A DNA stretch of 64,000 nucleotides from a bacterium (GCA_024742285.1 JANSYR010000006.1:124001-188000), one strand, 5' to 3'; shown: positions 16,400-26,889, numbered from the stretch's first letter. A program made the numbers and translations. The notes: generated from the sequence alone by a model not told the origin.

Positions 16400-17614
16400 A
16401 TGCGGTTCCCGGCTTCCTCCTGGGCTGGCCTGATTCTCTCGACCCTGGCGGCCTCCGTGGCCGGCGCGACCGGCGCCTCGATCGAATTCTTCGAAGCGAC
16501 CCCGGTCGCGCTCTCGGGTAGCGGGCGCCAGGTCCTGCTCGCGGGGGTCTACACCGATCCGACGGCGACGCCGTCCCTGTTCCGCAACCAGGTTGCGGGA
16601 CTCTGGGATCTCGACGAACGCTCCTATGAACGCATCGATGCGGGGGAGTTCGGCTTCGGAACGGCTTGGGCGGATCTCTCGACCGACGGCACGACGATCG
16701 TCGGTACAGCGGGTTCCAGGGCCCCGGGAGGCGAGATCGGGGGACCCTTCCGCTGGCGGAAGGGGTCCGGATTCGAACAACTCGAGACCACTGAGACCGA
16801 CCCACTCCGGTTCAACCCCTACTCCACCCTGGGCACGTCGGGCAACGGCGACCTCGTGATCGGCTCGTTCGGCCCCGGCTTGCGCTTCGGGGACCCCACG
16901 GAAGGCGTTTTTTGGGACGCGAGTGGGGATCTCGTCGAGGCCCCCTCGGAACCCGAAGGCGTCGTGTCGTTCTTCGAGCACATCTCGGACGACGGCCTGA
17001 CCCTCGCCGGAATCCGACAGGAAGTCCTCGGTGACCGCGTGCGTTCGACCGCGATCCGCTGGACCGAGGAAGCCGGACCGATCGAGCTCGTGCCCGCGGC
17101 GCTTCTGGCGTCGACCAGCCGGACCACGGCTCTCTCGGGAGACGGCGGCGTCGCCTTCGGCACCTATCGCCTCGACTCGCCGGAATTTCCCCGCGCGTTC
17201 GTCGTCGATTCGAAGCACGGCTTCCTCGACCTCGGGAACCTCCTCCCGGATGCGCTCACCGGCTCGCTCCTGGCTTCGAGCCAGGACGGTCGCGTCGCCG
17301 TCGGCGACGCCTCCCTCTTCGGGAGAGCGGAGGGTTCGTTCGTCACGCCGACCGAAGCGATTCTCTGGGAAAGCGGCAAAGGCGCGCGCCGTCTCGCCGA
17401 GATCCTCGAAGAACTCGGCGTGGACCTGCGCGGCGCGAGACTGCAATCCGCGATCGACGTCTCCGCCGATGGCACCCGCGTCCTGGGCCGAACCTCGGAG
17501 GGCTACGCGTTCGTCGCCGTCATCCCCGAACCGTCGACCGCGATCCTGATGGGACTCGGTCTGCTCGGCCTCGCCGCCGGCTCGACACGATCTCGGCGCC
17601 CGCTGCGGCGCTAG
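16400..17614 (+). CDS. PEP-CTERM exported protein with HAF-type repeats
   Basis: A 404-residue secreted protein. The signal peptide is at residues 1-25 (MRFPASSWAGLILSTLAASV). The body has recurring units of the form S-x-DG-x-x-x-x-G (ISDDGLTLAG, LSGDGGVAFG, SQDGRVAVG, SADGTRVLG), the pattern of the HAF extracellular repeat family. The tail VIPEPSTAILMGLGLLGL followed by a basic cluster is a PEP-CTERM signal, implying processing by exosortase at the cell surface. ATG at 16400 was chosen as it begins the signal peptide. No exosortase gene is in the window. Confidence 0.85.
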   Translation: MRFPASSWAGLILSTLAASVAGATGASIEFFEATPVALSGSGRQVLLAGVYTDPTATPSLFRNQVAGLWDLDERSYERIDAGEFGFGTAWADLSTDGTTIVGTAGSRAPGGEIGGPFRWRKGSGFEQLETTETDPLRFNPYSTLGTSGNGDLVIGSFGPGLRFGDPTEGVFWDASGDLVEAPSEPEGVVSFFEHISDDGLTLAGIRQEVLGDRVRSTAIRWTEEAGPIELVPAALLASTSRTTALSGDGGVAFGTYRLDSPEFPRAFVVDSKHGFLDLGNLLPDALTGSLLASSQDGRVAVGDASLFGRAEGSFVTPTEAILWESGKGARRLAEILEELGVDLRGARLQSAIDVSADGTRVLGRTSEGYAFVAVIPEPSTAILMGLGLLGLAAGSTRSRRPLRR

Positions 17615-17664
17615 CGACAGGTCGACCGCGCCCCGACGAGTGGCCCCGACCAGCCCGCCGCGGC

Positions 17665-19746
17665 TCAGGGTCGCTCGATCGCGCCGACGTCCCCCATCGC
17701 GGCGACCGGGCGGGGTCGACCGAGCTGGTCGGTGTCGGCGAGTCCGACGTCGTAGGCGTGCCGGGTCCAGAGGCTCGTCACGATGTCCGGGTTCTCCGCG
17801 AGCGGCCCGGAGGAAAAGAGCGCCGCCCAGGCGGCATCGCCGAGGGACTCGGATCCCATGCCGGGGATCCCCTCTGCGTGGAGCGCCGCGTCGAGGCGGT
17901 GCCAGAAATGGATGTAGGGATGGTTGGACAGCTCACGCGGCCAGGTCACCGCCGGACCGAACCAGAGCGTGTCCTCGAGCGTGAGGATCGGTGCACCCAG
18001 CAGATCCGTGTAGGGCTGGTTCCCCGGCGTCGTGTCGTCGAGATCGACGCCCGCCAGGAAGGCCTCGAAGTCCGCGGTGAAGGTCGCGGCGAAGGCCGGC
18101 AGGGCGTAGTGGCTCTCGATTCGATCGAGCACGATCGCCAGGAAGTCGTCGACCCCGCCTGCTCCCACGGCGTACTCGCCCATCAGCTCGAGGACGGGAT
18201 AGACGGCATCCGGGATCTGGTCGAGCGCGCGGTCCCAGGGCTCGTAGTGCAGGACCGCGAGCTGTCCGGCGTCGCTCCCGATCGATTGGATGTGGCTCGA
18301 TCGTGTGATGCCGCTCGTGCGCTCGACGACCTCGTCGATGGTCAGGGCCTCGAGGTCGCCCGTCTGCGGGAAGTGCCGGCGGGAGAGGGAGCGCCAGGTG
18401 GGTTGCCCGATGGGCACGAGGATCTGGCTGAAGTCGAGGACGCCGAGCCGGTTGTAGCCGAGGCTGCGGAAGTAGAAGCTCGATCCGGTGAAGACGTCGT
18501 GGTCGTAGGTCGTACCGCCGATCTCGTGGACGGTGTTTCCAGCGATGATCGAGTGGCCGATCACCATGTCCTCGACCGCGTGGGCGTTGCCGATCGTCGC
18601 GGCGACCCCGCCGGCGAGGTTCGGCTTGTCGAGATCGTCGGTCCGCGGCACACCGTGGACCTCGTTCTCGACGATCGTCACCGACTCGAGCTGGACGTAG
18701 CCGTTCGAGAGGTAGAGGCCGCCGCCACGCCAGTAGCCCGTCGCCAACACGAAGGGCGGCAGTCCGGGCGCGGGCTCGACGAGGTTCGTGGCGACGGTGC
18801 TGTTGCGGACGACGAGACGTTTTCGGTTTCCGATCCCGCCACCGTCGCTGTAGACGCCGCCGCCGTAGGTGAAGAGTCCCTGGATCCGATTGCCGGAGAC
18901 CGACGAGTCCTCGATCGTCGAGGTCGTGAGCGTGTCGATCGCACCGCCGACGGAGAAGACGCCGCCCCCCGCCGCTCCGCCGCCCAGCACGGAGTTGCCC
19001 GCGACGACGCAGCGCTCCATCCAGACGAGATTCGCGTAGACGCCCCCGCCGAACGCGCCGCGGTCGCGGGACGGATCGAAGTCGCCCTCGACGTGATTGT
19101 CGAAGATCTCGCAGTCCTCGAGTCGCGCCAGCCCCCAGACGGCGATCCCGCCGCCACGGGCGAGGGTCCAGGGCTGGTCGTCGGGATCCGGCGTCGAGAT
19201 GTCCTCGGCGAGGTTCACACCGCCGGTGATCCGAACGTTGCGCAGGGTGAGGTCGCCCAGGACCGCGAGCACCCGCGCGGGATCCGTCCGCCCTCCCGTC
19301 CATGCGATCGTCAGTCCGGACGGCAGGGCCGACGCGTCGATCACGACGTTCTTCCGGGCGTAGAGGGCCGAGCGTCCGTAGTCGCGATCGAAGTAGCCGA
19401 CCAGGTAGGACACCGGACCGCTCGGCGTGTCGTCGATCCCCATGACCTCGCCCTTGAGGATCGTGTGCGCCTCGCCGAGCTCCGTGAGCGCGATCGTCGC
19501 GCCATCGAGGCTCGAGTCGAACTCGATCGGCTGGTTCGAAACCGCCATCTCGAGGGCCTCGCGCAGGGTCGTTCCGACGGCCGCGGCGGCCGAGCCGTCT
19601 CCCGTGCTGTCGACCACGATCGGATCAGGGGCGCCGCCCCCTCCTCCGGACTCGAGACAGCCGGTGCCGAGCGCGACCATCAAGGCCGCAGCGAACAGGA
19701 CGCGCGCGGGCGTGATCTCGCCAGTCTGTGGATCCGAGCCAGGCAT
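17665..19746 (-). CDS. Right-handed beta-helix lipoprotein
   Basis: A 693-residue predicted outer-surface lipoprotein: signal peptide with lipobox ALGTGC, then a glycine run. The segment VVDSTGDGSAAAAVGTTLREAL resembles the CSLREA-type entry into a parallel beta-helix, and the middle has many N/G/V-rich rungs (CVVAGNSVLGGGAAGGGVF, IEDSSVSGNRIQG). The tail DQLGRPRPVAAMGDVGAIE resembles the end of choice-of-anchor Q polymorphic proteins. Start: ATG at 19746 with a GA-rich SD region upstream; a longer frame to 19824 would bury the lipoprotein signal. Likely a surface adhesin or carbohydrate-binding protein. Confidence 0.8.
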   Translation of the reverse strand: MPGSDPQTGEITPARVLFAAALMVALGTGCLESGGGGGAPDPIVVDSTGDGSAAAAVGTTLREALEMAVSNQPIEFDSSLDGATIALTELGEAHTILKGEVMGIDDTPSGPVSYLVGYFDRDYGRSALYARKNVVIDASALPSGLTIAWTGGRTDPARVLAVLGDLTLRNVRITGGVNLAEDISTPDPDDQPWTLARGGGIAVWGLARLEDCEIFDNHVEGDFDPSRDRGAFGGGVYANLVWMERCVVAGNSVLGGGAAGGGVFSVGGAIDTLTTSTIEDSSVSGNRIQGLFTYGGGVYSDGGGIGNRKRLVVRNSTVATNLVEPAPGLPPFVLATGYWRGGGLYLSNGYVQLESVTIVENEVHGVPRTDDLDKPNLAGGVAATIGNAHAVEDMVIGHSIIAGNTVHEIGGTTYDHDVFTGSSFYFRSLGYNRLGVLDFSQILVPIGQPTWRSLSRRHFPQTGDLEALTIDEVVERTSGITRSSHIQSIGSDAGQLAVLHYEPWDRALDQIPDAVYPVLELMGEYAVGAGGVDDFLAIVLDRIESHYALPAFAATFTADFEAFLAGVDLDDTTPGNQPYTDLLGAPILTLEDTLWFGPAVTWPRELSNHPYIHFWHRLDAALHAEGIPGMGSESLGDAAWAALFSSGPLAENPDIVTSLWTRHAYDVGLADTDQLGRPRPVAAMGDVGAIERP

Positions 19747-19932
19747 GGGACGCGCTCTTCCTCTCCTCTTCAGTATGGGGCTTTTCGGGAGCGATCGCGG
19801 AGACCGGGCGCGAATCCGGTTCATCCGGGTGGGGCACCCCGCCGGGAAGCGCTGGAATCGGCCCCGACGGGATGGACGCGCGTCCGAGCCCGGAGGGAGG
19901 GCCTGGGTCCGAGCGTCCTGGTGCCGCGGGGT

Positions 19933-20331
19933 CTACTCGCCGAACACCGTCGCGTAGACGAGATCGATGCCCACGTCCGTCACGAAGTTGCGCTCGCCCG
20001 CCTTGCTGAGGTCCCCACCCACGATCGCCGCCTTCACGACCGCGTCGTGGGGCGCCTGCCAGACCTGCTCCGTGTGGAAGAAGGTCTCGCTCGCTCGCCA
20101 GCCGGGCGGGCCCGACTTGTGATCGCTCGAGACGATGTCGCGACGCGGCCCCGGATCGGGGAAGAGCGGAACCCAGTTGCCAGCGGCCTGGTCCGCCGCC
20201 ACGCACAGGAAGAAGTGCGGGCCCATCACGCGATAGGCTGCATCGCTCGCACACCGCGCGCCACGGGATTCGAGCTCGTCCGGATCGAGCCGAAGCACGA
20301 GGCCGTCACGAATCTCATCGGGCTGGATCAT
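19933..20331 (-). CDS. Conserved-looking protein of unknown function
   Basis: A 132-residue soluble protein starting MIQPDEIRDGLVLRLDPDEL. The segment MGPHFFLCVAADQAAGNWVPLF suggests a small beta-barrel, but I do not recognise the family; a PemK/SH3-like barrel was considered and not supported. Codon use is like its neighbours. It lies between the beta-helix lipoprotein and the small acidic gene at 20633-20797, on the same strand as both. Confidence 0.6.
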   Translation of the reverse strand: MIQPDEIRDGLVLRLDPDELESRGARCASDAAYRVMGPHFFLCVAADQAAGNWVPLFPDPGPRRDIVSSDHKSGPPGWRASETFFHTEQVWQAPHDAVVKAAIVGGDLSKAGERNFVTDVGIDLVYATVFGE

Positions 20332-20632
20332 CGGAGACTCCGGGCGGATCGAGAGGCGTGGGGACCGGCACGAACGCCTCCGCCAGGCGTTCCGTACTGC
20401 GGCCCGATCGGCGGTCCTTCTTCCGAAGCCGAGCCGAGCAGTGGTTTAGCACGCTCCGTTCGTGCGATCGCCGAACGACGGCCAGGCCGAGGCCCTCGCA
20501 CGCCGAGACACCCCACCCCGGCCGACGGGAACCGCCAGGGCCGCGTCTCCCACGCAGGCGCGATCGCGCGCACGCCGCCTTCGACGAGACCGTCGTCGAG
20601 GCCGGCGTCCCGACACGACGGCGTCCGCGCCG
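20332..20632. other. Intergenic region, nothing recognised
   Basis: About 300 bases between two small minus-strand genes. Open frames exist on both strands but lack start signals and have compositions typical of shadow frames. No hairpin or repeat stands out. Confidence 0.4.
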
Positions 20633-20797
20633 CTACGCCCCGACGCCCTCGGTCACGAGCGCCGCGTGCGCCCGAGGAGAGAGACATCGCACCGCCTCCA
20701 TCACGACGCGCGCCTCGCGAGCCGCCTCGAGGGCCTCGTCTTCGAACAGGTCGAACAGGTCTTCGTCGTAGTTCGCATCGTCGATCTCGTGGTACAT
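20633..20797 (-). CDS. Small acidic protein, 54 residues
   Basis: A short gene starting MYHEIDDANYDEDLFDLFED, continuing ALEAAREARVVMEAVRCLS and ending VTEGVGA. AGAGGAA lies six bases upstream of the ATG, a good ribosome binding site. The N-terminal half is strongly acidic and could bind a basic partner; the second half should form an amphipathic helix. No family recognised. It is divergent from the CHAT unit, with the palindrome pair at 20913-20971 between them. Confidence 0.5.
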   Translation of the reverse strand: MYHEIDDANYDEDLFDLFEDEALEAAREARVVMEAVRCLSPRAHAALVTEGVGA

Positions 20798-20912
20798 CGT
20801 CGGTTCCTCTTCGTTCGGGCGACGGGTGGGCGCCTGGCCCTGCGTCGCATTCGAAGGAGAGACGGAGGAACCGGCTCGATCGGATCGGTCGATTCGCGAA
20901 AAAGTGATGTTA

Positions 20913-20928
20913 TGTGAGGCGCTTCACG
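20913..20928. promoter_or_regulatory. CRP-like palindrome, site 1
   Basis: TGTGAGGCGCTTCACG fits TGTGA-N6-TCACA with one mismatch. A second site lies 43 bases away (centre to centre), about four helical turns. Confidence 0.45.
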
Positions 20929-20955
20929 CGACGATCCGCCCCTCGCCGCGCCACG

Positions 20956-20971
20956 AGTGAACTGCTTCACA
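20956..20971. promoter_or_regulatory. CRP-like palindrome, site 2
   Basis: AGTGAACTGCTTCACA fits TGTGA-N6-TCACA with one mismatch and shares GTGA-N3-GCTTCAC with site 1. The pair lies in the divergent region upstream of the CHAT protein gene. Confidence 0.45.
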
Positions 20972-21114
20972 CACGGACCGCCGGTCGCCCGGAAGATCCG
21001 CTCCGCCCGGATTCCCGCGATATCTGGTCGCGGACTCCGCCGTCCTTCTCCCAGACATCCACCGAGTCACCGCGATCCGATCGCACCCTCGGCGAACACG
21101 ATGGAGAAGCCACC

Positions 21115-21255
21115 ATGACCCGCTCGATCCTTCTTCCGATGGCCCAGTACCGACTCCGGCGCCCCCGCCCGACCGACCTCCTGTTCGCGATCCTCTCTCG
21201 GATCGCCCGACGCGACCGACACCCCCGCGACGTGGTCGTCCACGCGAGCGCCTGA
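21115..21255 (+). CDS. Possible small basic protein, 46 residues
   Basis: Short frame MTRSILLPMAQYRLRRPRPT through LLFAILSRIARRDRHPRDVV with GGAGAAG five bases upstream of the ATG. It is arginine-rich with a hydrophobic segment and no recognised family. It ends 56 bases before the CHAT gene start and could be a leader peptide. Only the start signal and position support it. Confidence 0.35.
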   Translation: MTRSILLPMAQYRLRRPRPTDLLFAILSRIARRDRHPRDVVVHASA

Positions 21256-21311
21256 TCGATCACGGGCCGCGCCCGCTTGCGCCACGGAGCCCTCCCGCTC
21301 ACACTCCCCGC

Positions 21312-23609
21312 ATGAGCGAGGCCCCCATTCGGCAACGACGCAAGCGGGGCCGCATTCGGCGCTGGGCGACCGGACGCGCCCATCCCTCGCGCGGGACGCG
21401 AACCCGCCTCTTCCTCCTCGCGCTCTTCCTCGCCGCGACGCCGACGCGGGTCGATGCCGAGCCTTCGAACTCCGGCGCTCCGGTCGAAACGCCGGAGCTC
21501 GCGAGACGGGCCGGCCGGGCGATCGAGGCGGCGCAGGCGAGTGCCGCACGCGGCAACTATGGCGCCGCCGTCGAGCACATCGAGCGCGAACTCTTCCGAA
21601 CGGAGACAGAGGAGAGGACGTCGCCGCTCCCCGCTGCGATCGAAGCCTCGCTGCGAGGCGCGCGGGGGACACATCTGCTCGCGGCGGCGGGGCCGGAGCC
21701 CGCCCTCGCGGAGCTTCGCGCCGCACGCGCACTCGCCCGGACCGCGGGAGCCTTCCGAACCGAGGCGGCGATCGCCCACAATCTCGGCGACGCGCTGATG
21801 GCGAGCGACGATCCCGCGTCGGCCCTCGCCGCATACCGCGATGCCGAGCGGATCGCCGACGAGGTCGGCGCCCCGCTGCTCGGCGCCCGCGCCGCCGCGG
21901 GCGCTTCGCGCGCGCTGCTCACGATCGGGCCCTCGCCCGAGGTCCTGACTGCGCTCGAGGGCGTGCGCGACCGACTCGCCGGTCTACCGCCTGGACGAGA
22001 CGTCGCCGCGCTCGGGGTCCACTATGCCGAGACGCTGGGACGCTGGCCCGAGCCCACCGCCCCGTTCGGCGACGCGACCGTCGTCGCGGAGCGGGCGCGG
22101 GCGCTGACCCGCGCGGCCACGGTGGCCCACGCAGCGAAGGACGAACGCCTGGTCTCGGAAGCCTGGGGCGAGCTGGCGCGAACGTATTCGGAGCGAGGGC
22201 GACGGGAAGAAGCGGCGGAGCTCCTCGCTCGCGCCCGCATGCGCGCCGAACGGGTGGAGGCCCCCGATCTGCTCGTGCGATGGGCGACGGATTCCGCCCG
22301 GCTCCATCGCGCACGGGGCGACGCGGAGGCCGCCCTCGAGGACTATGCGGAGGCGGTCGAGGCGCTCGACTCCGTCCGCTTCGCCCTGCCCCACCAGTAC
22401 GGTCGCGCCCGCACGACGTTCCGCGCCTCGGCCAGCGGCGTCTACTTCGAGTACGTCGACCTGCTGCTCGCACGCGCCGCGGCGAACGGGGACCCGCCGG
22501 AAGACCTCGCCCGCGCGCAGCGGACGATCGAACGCCTGAAGGCCGCCGAGCTACGCGACTACTTCCGGGACGAGTGCGTCGACGACGCCCTGGAGGCGAA
22601 GGTCGACGTGAGCGAGGTCGCCCTCGATGCCGCCATCATCTATCCGATCCTCTTCGACGATCGGATCGAGATCCTCGTCTCGCAGGGCGGCGAGCGATTC
22701 CGCCGGAGCGCGCCCGTCGCGCGGGAGCGGGTGAACGCGGAAGTCGCACGCTTCCGGGCGCTCCTCCAGCAGGGCACGACCCGCCGCTACCGGCGTCCGG
22801 CGAAGGCGCTCCACGAATGGCTCATCGCGCCGATCGAGGCGGACCTCGCCGAGCGTGCGCCCTCGGTCCTCGTGTTCGTGCCGGACGGGGCCCTGCGCAC
22901 GATCCCGATGGCGGCGCTCCACGACGGCGAGCGCTTCCTGATCGAGCGCTATGCGGTCGCCCTCACGCCGGGCCTCGAGCTCTCCCAGCCCACGGCGATC
23001 ACGCGCGAGGGCGCGCGCGCCTTTCTGGGCGGCGTGACGGAGAGCGTCCAGGGCTTTCCGGCGCTTCCGCACGTCGGGGAAGAGCTCGCCGCGATCGCCA
23101 CGTACTTCGAGAGCGAGGTCCAGCTCGACACCGGCTTCCGACGCGACACGATCGAGGCGGCGCTCGCCGAACGCCCCTTCAACATCGTCCATCTCGCGAG
23201 CCACGCCGCCTTCGATCCGGATTCCCGCGACACCTTCATCCTGACCCACGACGGCCGGATCTCGATGGACGATCTCGCCGGCTACGTCGGCCGCTTCCGC
23301 TTCCGCGAGCGTCCCCTCGACCTGCTCGTGCTCTCCGCCTGCGAGACCGCCGCCGGAGACGAGCGGGCCGCGCTCGGCCTCTCGGGCCTCGCGGTCAAGG
23401 CGGGCGCGCGCAGCGCCCTCGGATCGCTCTGGCCCGTGAACGACGCCGCCACCCGCGTCCTGCTCGAGCGCTTCTACGGCCGCCTCCAGGAGCCGGGGAC
23501 GACCCGGGCCGAGGCCCTACGCGACGCCCAGCGAACGCTGATCGCGGATCGGCAGCTTCGCCATCCGCTCTACTGGTCGCCCTTCCTGCTGATCAACGAC
23601 TGGCTCTGA
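21312..23609 (+). CDS. Secreted TPR-CHAT domain protein (caspase-like peptidase)
   Basis: A 765-residue protein. After a basic N-terminus comes a hydrophobic export segment ([17 protein letters not shown], about residues 33-49). Helical TPR-like repeats fill most of residues 60-400 ([38 protein letters not shown]). The C-terminal CHAT domain (about 440-765) has the predicted dyad His631 in HLASHAAF and Cys677 in [10 protein letters not shown], followed by the usual [18 protein letters not shown] proteins are caspase/separase-clan peptidases. Its last 17 bases overlap tail-to-tail with the next gene. A secretion signal on a CHAT protein near a two-partner secretion pair is notable. The protease role is inferred from the intact dyad. 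Confidence 0.9.
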   Translation: MSEAPIRQRRKRGRIRRWATGRAHPSRGTRTRLFLLALFLAATPTRVDAEPSNSGAPVETPELARRAGRAIEAAQASAARGNYGAAVEHIERELFRTETEERTSPLPAAIEASLRGARGTHLLAAAGPEPALAELRAARALARTAGAFRTEAAIAHNLGDALMASDDPASALAAYRDAERIADEVGAPLLGARAAAGASRALLTIGPSPEVLTALEGVRDRLAGLPPGRDVAALGVHYAETLGRWPEPTAPFGDATVVAERARALTRAATVAHAAKDERLVSEAWGELARTYSERGRREEAAELLARARMRAERVEAPDLLVRWATDSARLHRARGDAEAALEDYAEAVEALDSVRFALPHQYGRARTTFRASASGVYFEYVDLLLARAAANGDPPEDLARAQRTIERLKAAELRDYFRDECVDDALEAKVDVSEVALDAAIIYPILFDDRIEILVSQGGERFRRSAPVARERVNAEVARFRALLQQGTTRRYRRPAKALHEWLIAPIEADLAERAPSVLVFVPDGALRTIPMAALHDGERFLIERYAVALTPGLELSQPTAITREGARAFLGGVTESVQGFPALPHVGEELAAIATYFESEVQLDTGFRRDTIEAALAERPFNIVHLASHAAFDPDSRDTFILTHDGRISMDDLAGYVGRFRFRERPLDLLVLSACETAAGDERAALGLSGLAVKAGARSALGSLWPVNDAATRVLLERFYGRLQEPGTTRAEALRDAQRTLIADRQLRHPLYWSPFLLINDWL

Positions 23610-26600
23610 CCGGAAGCCGTCGGCCACGCCGCGCGAGCGCGCCCAGCGCCGCACCGAACGCGATCCCGACGCCCGGGGCGAAACCCGGCTCCGGAGCGGG
23701 GATGCTGTCGCAGGCGTCGCCGATTCCGTCCCCGTCTTCGTCGGACTGGCTCGGATTCGCGATCCCCGGACAGTTGTCGCAGACGTCGCCGACCTCGTCC
23801 CCGTCGCTGTCGAGCTGGTCCAGGTTGAAGTCGTCCGGGCAGGTGTCGCACTGATCGAGGAAGAAGTCCCCATCGGTGTCGGTCGGGTCGATCGTGGCGG
23901 CCCCGATCTCGATGATCACCATCCCGATCAGCGGATCCGGGTCGTTCGCGTCGATCGCGGCGCGGTAGACGCAGCAGTCGGCGACGTCCGGGATCAGCGG
24001 GTTGTAGCTCCAGTCGAGAGTCTGGCTGTCGGTGCTCGTCTCGCCCTCGACGGCGTCCCAGAAGCACTGCCCGAGGTTGACCTCGTCGCCGTCCTCGATC
24101 CACTGGAAGTCGAGGGTATCGAACTCGGTCGTCTTGCCCGGCTCGCCGGTCCGACTCGCGTCGCAGGTCCGGATCGGAAGCGGCTCCGGATCGCCGGACG
24201 AGTCATAGGTGTAGTCGACCGAAGCCACCTTCGGATCGCACACGTCGCCGAAGCCGTTGCCGTTCGCGTCTTCCTGACCGGCGTTCGCCGCGACGGGGCA
24301 GTTGTCGATGTCGTCGTTCACCCCGTCGCCGTCCGTATCCAGGCCGAGGTCGCAGACGTCGCCGACCCCGTCCCCGTCCGAGTCGACCTGGTCCGGATCC
24401 GCGTCGAGCGGGCATACGTCGCAGGGATCGCCGATCCCGTCGCCGTCGAAGTCGAGGGAGAAGGTCTCGTTCACCCGCGGACAGAGGTCGCAGGCGTCGC
24501 CGAACCCGTCCTGGTCGAGGTCGGACTGGTCCGGGTTCGCGTGGTACACGCAGTTGTCGCAGGTATCGCCGAGGCCGTCGTCGTCGAAGTCCGAGGCGTC
24601 GACCAGCCCGGCGCTGCAGTCGCAGAGATCACCGATCCCGTCGAGATCGCAGTCGAGCTGGCCCTCGGGCACGATCGGGTTCCAGTTGACCACGTAGGGG
24701 CAGTTGTCGTCGCAGTTCATGCCCGAGTTCGCCGTGCACGGCACGTCGCCCGCCGCGCCGTCGTTCGGGATTCCGTCGTCGTCGCTGTCGGGATCGACGT
24801 CGTTCGCCAGCCCGTCCCCGTCGAGATCGAGATCACACGCGTCCCCGCGTCCGTCGCCGTCGAGGTCGCTCTGGTCCCGGACCGGCCGCGAGTCCGCGTA
24901 GCTCGGGTTCTCGGTGAACCGCCGGAAGGGGCTCTCTTCGTCGGTGTTCTGGTGGTAGGGGCAGTTGTCGCAGGCGTCGCCCTCGTCGTCGCCGTCGTAG
25001 TTCTCCTGGCCGGGATTCGCGACGAAGGGGCAGTTGTCGTTGCAGCCCGTCGTCTCGCCGTCGCGACAGGCGCGCGCGATCGCGCCGGAGCCGAAGTCGA
25101 GGATGCCGTCGCCGTCGCGATCGGTGAGGTCGCGAATCACGATCCGGAAGCCGAGATCATCCCGCTCGCTCGCGGGGGAGAGCTCCTCGGGATTGGACTG
25201 GACACGCCGGAGCGGCAGGGTCCCGTCGTCCCAGGCGCCGCCACGAATCCGGTAGGTGCTCCCGATCTCGAGGCTCGTCCACTCGTTGACGTTGCCGCCC
25301 ATGTCGGCGACGCCGTAGCGGGTCCGCGCGCTCGCGTCACCGACCCGGGACAGATTGCCCTCGCCGACGGGCACACCGCCCCACTCGCAGTCGTCGAAGT
25401 AGTTGACGACCTCCTGGTCGGTCTCGCCGTTCGTGACGGCCCCGATCGGCGCGGGCGCGACCGAGTCGCAGATCGCGCGGGTCGGGATCCCGGTCACCTG
25501 GTTCGGCGGGTCGTCGTCCGGATCGTATTGCCCCCCCGTCGGATAGGCGTCGTAGGGAAGCGAGTCCGTCGCGCCGGGATCGAAGTACGCCGCCTTCATC
25601 CACTCGTCCTCGGTCGGCAGCGAGTAGCGCGAGCCGGGGACGATGTTCGGGAAGAAGCCGGGGCCCATCGTGAAGGCGCCGTCCTCGGTCCCGCTCCCGT
25701 CTTCCGGCGCGCCGTTCTCCAGCCAGTTCACGAAGCGGGCCGCGCTCACGTAGGAGACGAAGACGACCGGACGATCCGCGAAGCCCGGCTTCGTCGCGTA
25801 TTTCTCGCCCGTGGGCGCGAATTCGTCGAAGAGAACCCCGCCGCGGAGCGACGTCGACATGTCGTCGTCGTAGATGTTGTTCGGGTTCGTGCCATTCGCG
25901 TCGACCGCATTGAGGAACGCGACGTACTGGCGATTGGTCGTCTCGAACGTGGCGATTCGATAGACGTAGGCGACGCTGCCGACGCCGTTGTTGTCGGCGA
26001 CGTTGCCCGGGTCGCCGATCTCGATCGTCGGGATCTGGAGCGGGATGGGGTCGAGGAAGGCGTTCACCTCGGCGCCGCGAAGCCCGGTCGTCGCCGAGTG
26101 GTCCTGCCAGACGTTCGAACGCACGATACTGCCGGAGACGGAGAGGTCCGGGCGCACGTCGAGCCCATCCTTCGTCGGCGTGTTCACGTCGAAGACGATC
26201 TCGCCGATCGCGAAGCGGGCGGCGGTCGGACCGACGAAGCCACTCGCCTCGGCCTCGAAGCCGATCACCTGACCGGCGACGCCGAGCGAGCTCTCGACCG
26301 TCGCCGCCGGGTTCGGCGACCCGGGCGTGTCGAAGCCGACGGGCAGGAAGCCGGTCGCGCTCACGAGGTCGAGCTCGTCGTCCAGGGCTTCGTCGAAGGC
26401 GACCGAGACGTGGTAGCGCTGGATCCCGGTCGACGGCGCCGTCAGATAGAGGGTCGCCGTCAATCGGTCGCCGGCCGCGGCCTCGACGTGCGGACTGCCG
26501 GGGAGGCCCTCGCCGTCCGTCGCCGTCCAGACGATCGCGAGCTCGGGATCGTCGGCGCGGGCGGCAGTCGTCGCGAGGAGCGCGAGGAGTGCGGCGACGA

Positions 26601-26709
26601 GAGCGAGCGCGCGGCGCAGCGGTTCGGGGCGCTTGCGTAGACCGCGTCCCGCAACGTCTCGGCGTGCTTCGCCCGTGTCGCCTCTCGTTCCGATCGCTTC
26701 GGACTTCAA
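23593..26709 (-). CDS. PEP-CTERM protein with FGE-sulfatase fold and thrombospondin type 3 repeats
   Basis: A 1038-residue exported protein. The TTG start at 26709 has GGAGG eight bases upstream. Order: signal peptide, cohesin-like beta domain ([10 protein letters not shown]), formylglycine-generating-enzyme/SUMF1-type fold (about 235-555; [48 protein letters not shown]), about ten thrombospondin type 3 Ca-binding repeats (D[14 protein letters not shown]), then tail [21 protein letters not shown] with basic end. The two catalytic cysteines of true FGEs are absent after RGGAW, so it is not expected to make formylglycine. Probably a calcium-stabilised surface protein. Confidence 0.88.
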   Translation of the reverse strand: MKSEAIGTRGDTGEARRDVAGRGLRKRPEPLRRALALVAALLALLATTAARADDPELAIVWTATDGEGLPGSPHVEAAAGDRLTATLYLTAPSTGIQRYHVSVAFDEALDDELDLVSATGFLPVGFDTPGSPNPAATVESSLGVAGQVIGFEAEASGFVGPTAARFAIGEIVFDVNTPTKDGLDVRPDLSVSGSIVRSNVWQDHSATTGLRGAEVNAFLDPIPLQIPTIEIGDPGNVADNNGVGSVAYVYRIATFETTNRQYVAFLNAVDANGTNPNNIYDDDMSTSLRGGVLFDEFAPTGEKYATKPGFADRPVVFVSYVSAARFVNWLENGAPEDGSGTEDGAFTMGPGFFPNIVPGSRYSLPTEDEWMKAAYFDPGATDSLPYDAYPTGGQYDPDDDPPNQVTGIPTRAICDSVAPAPIGAVTNGETDQEVVNYFDDCEWGGVPVGEGNLSRVGDASARTRYGVADMGGNVNEWTSLEIGSTYRIRGGAWDDGTLPLRRVQSNPEELSPASERDDLGFRIVIRDLTDRDGDGILDFGSGAIARACRDGETTGCNDNCPFVANPGQENYDGDDEGDACDNCPYHQNTDEESPFRRFTENPSYADSRPVRDQSDLDGDGRGDACDLDLDGDGLANDVDPDSDDDGIPNDGAAGDVPCTANSGMNCDDNCPYVVNWNPIVPEGQLDCDLDGIGDLCDCSAGLVDASDFDDDGLGDTCDNCVYHANPDQSDLDQDGFGDACDLCPRVNETFSLDFDGDGIGDPCDVCPLDADPDQVDSDGDGVGDVCDLGLDTDGDGVNDDIDNCPVAANAGQEDANGNGFGDVCDPKVASVDYTYDSSGDPEPLPIRTCDASRTGEPGKTTEFDTLDFQWIEDGDEVNLGQCFWDAVEGETSTDSQTLDWSYNPLIPDVADCCVYRAAIDANDPDPLIGMVIIEIGAATIDPTDTDGDFFLDQCDTCPDDFNLDQLDSDGDEVGDVCDNCPGIANPSQSDEDGDGIGDACDSIPAPEPGFAPGVGIAFGAALGALARRGRRLPVRASR

Positions 26710-26733
26710 GCGCTGATCCTCCAGGGTCTCCCC

Positions 26734-26764
26734 ATTCTACGCGTGCTTCCCCACCCGGGGTCAA
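26734..26764 (-). promoter_or_regulatory. Candidate promoter of the FGE-fold/TSP3 gene
   Basis: On the minus strand TTGACC (26764-26759) and TAGAAT (26739-26734) are separated by 19 bases. The -10 element has the same sequence as that of the TetR gene. The inferred start leaves about 18 bases of leader containing GGAGG. Confidence 0.4.
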
Positions 26765-26889
26765 GAAACGTGCCCCCTCCGCCTGCGCGGGCTGCGCTAC
26801 ACCAGCAGGGTGCGACCTAGCAGTCCCCAGGGCGAGCGGGGCCTCCTCTTGCATTCGAGACAGTGCAACCAGACGGCAGGAACGGTCGA

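Larger units (their letters stand above)
20798..21114. other. Divergent regulatory region
   Basis: About 320 bases between the small acidic gene (minus) and the CHAT unit (plus). It contains the two 16-bp palindromes at 20913-20928 and 20956-20971; no other structure was seen. Confidence 0.5.

Noticed and set aside
20328-20687. 119-residue minus frame MSLSSGARGARD
   Set aside because: It runs through a region without start signal, has shadow-like composition and overlaps the small acidic gene, which has a better SD.
23697-25064. Regular DNA repeats that look like an array
   Set aside because: They encode the thrombospondin type 3 calcium-binding repeats of the gene at 23593-26709 and are explained by protein structure.
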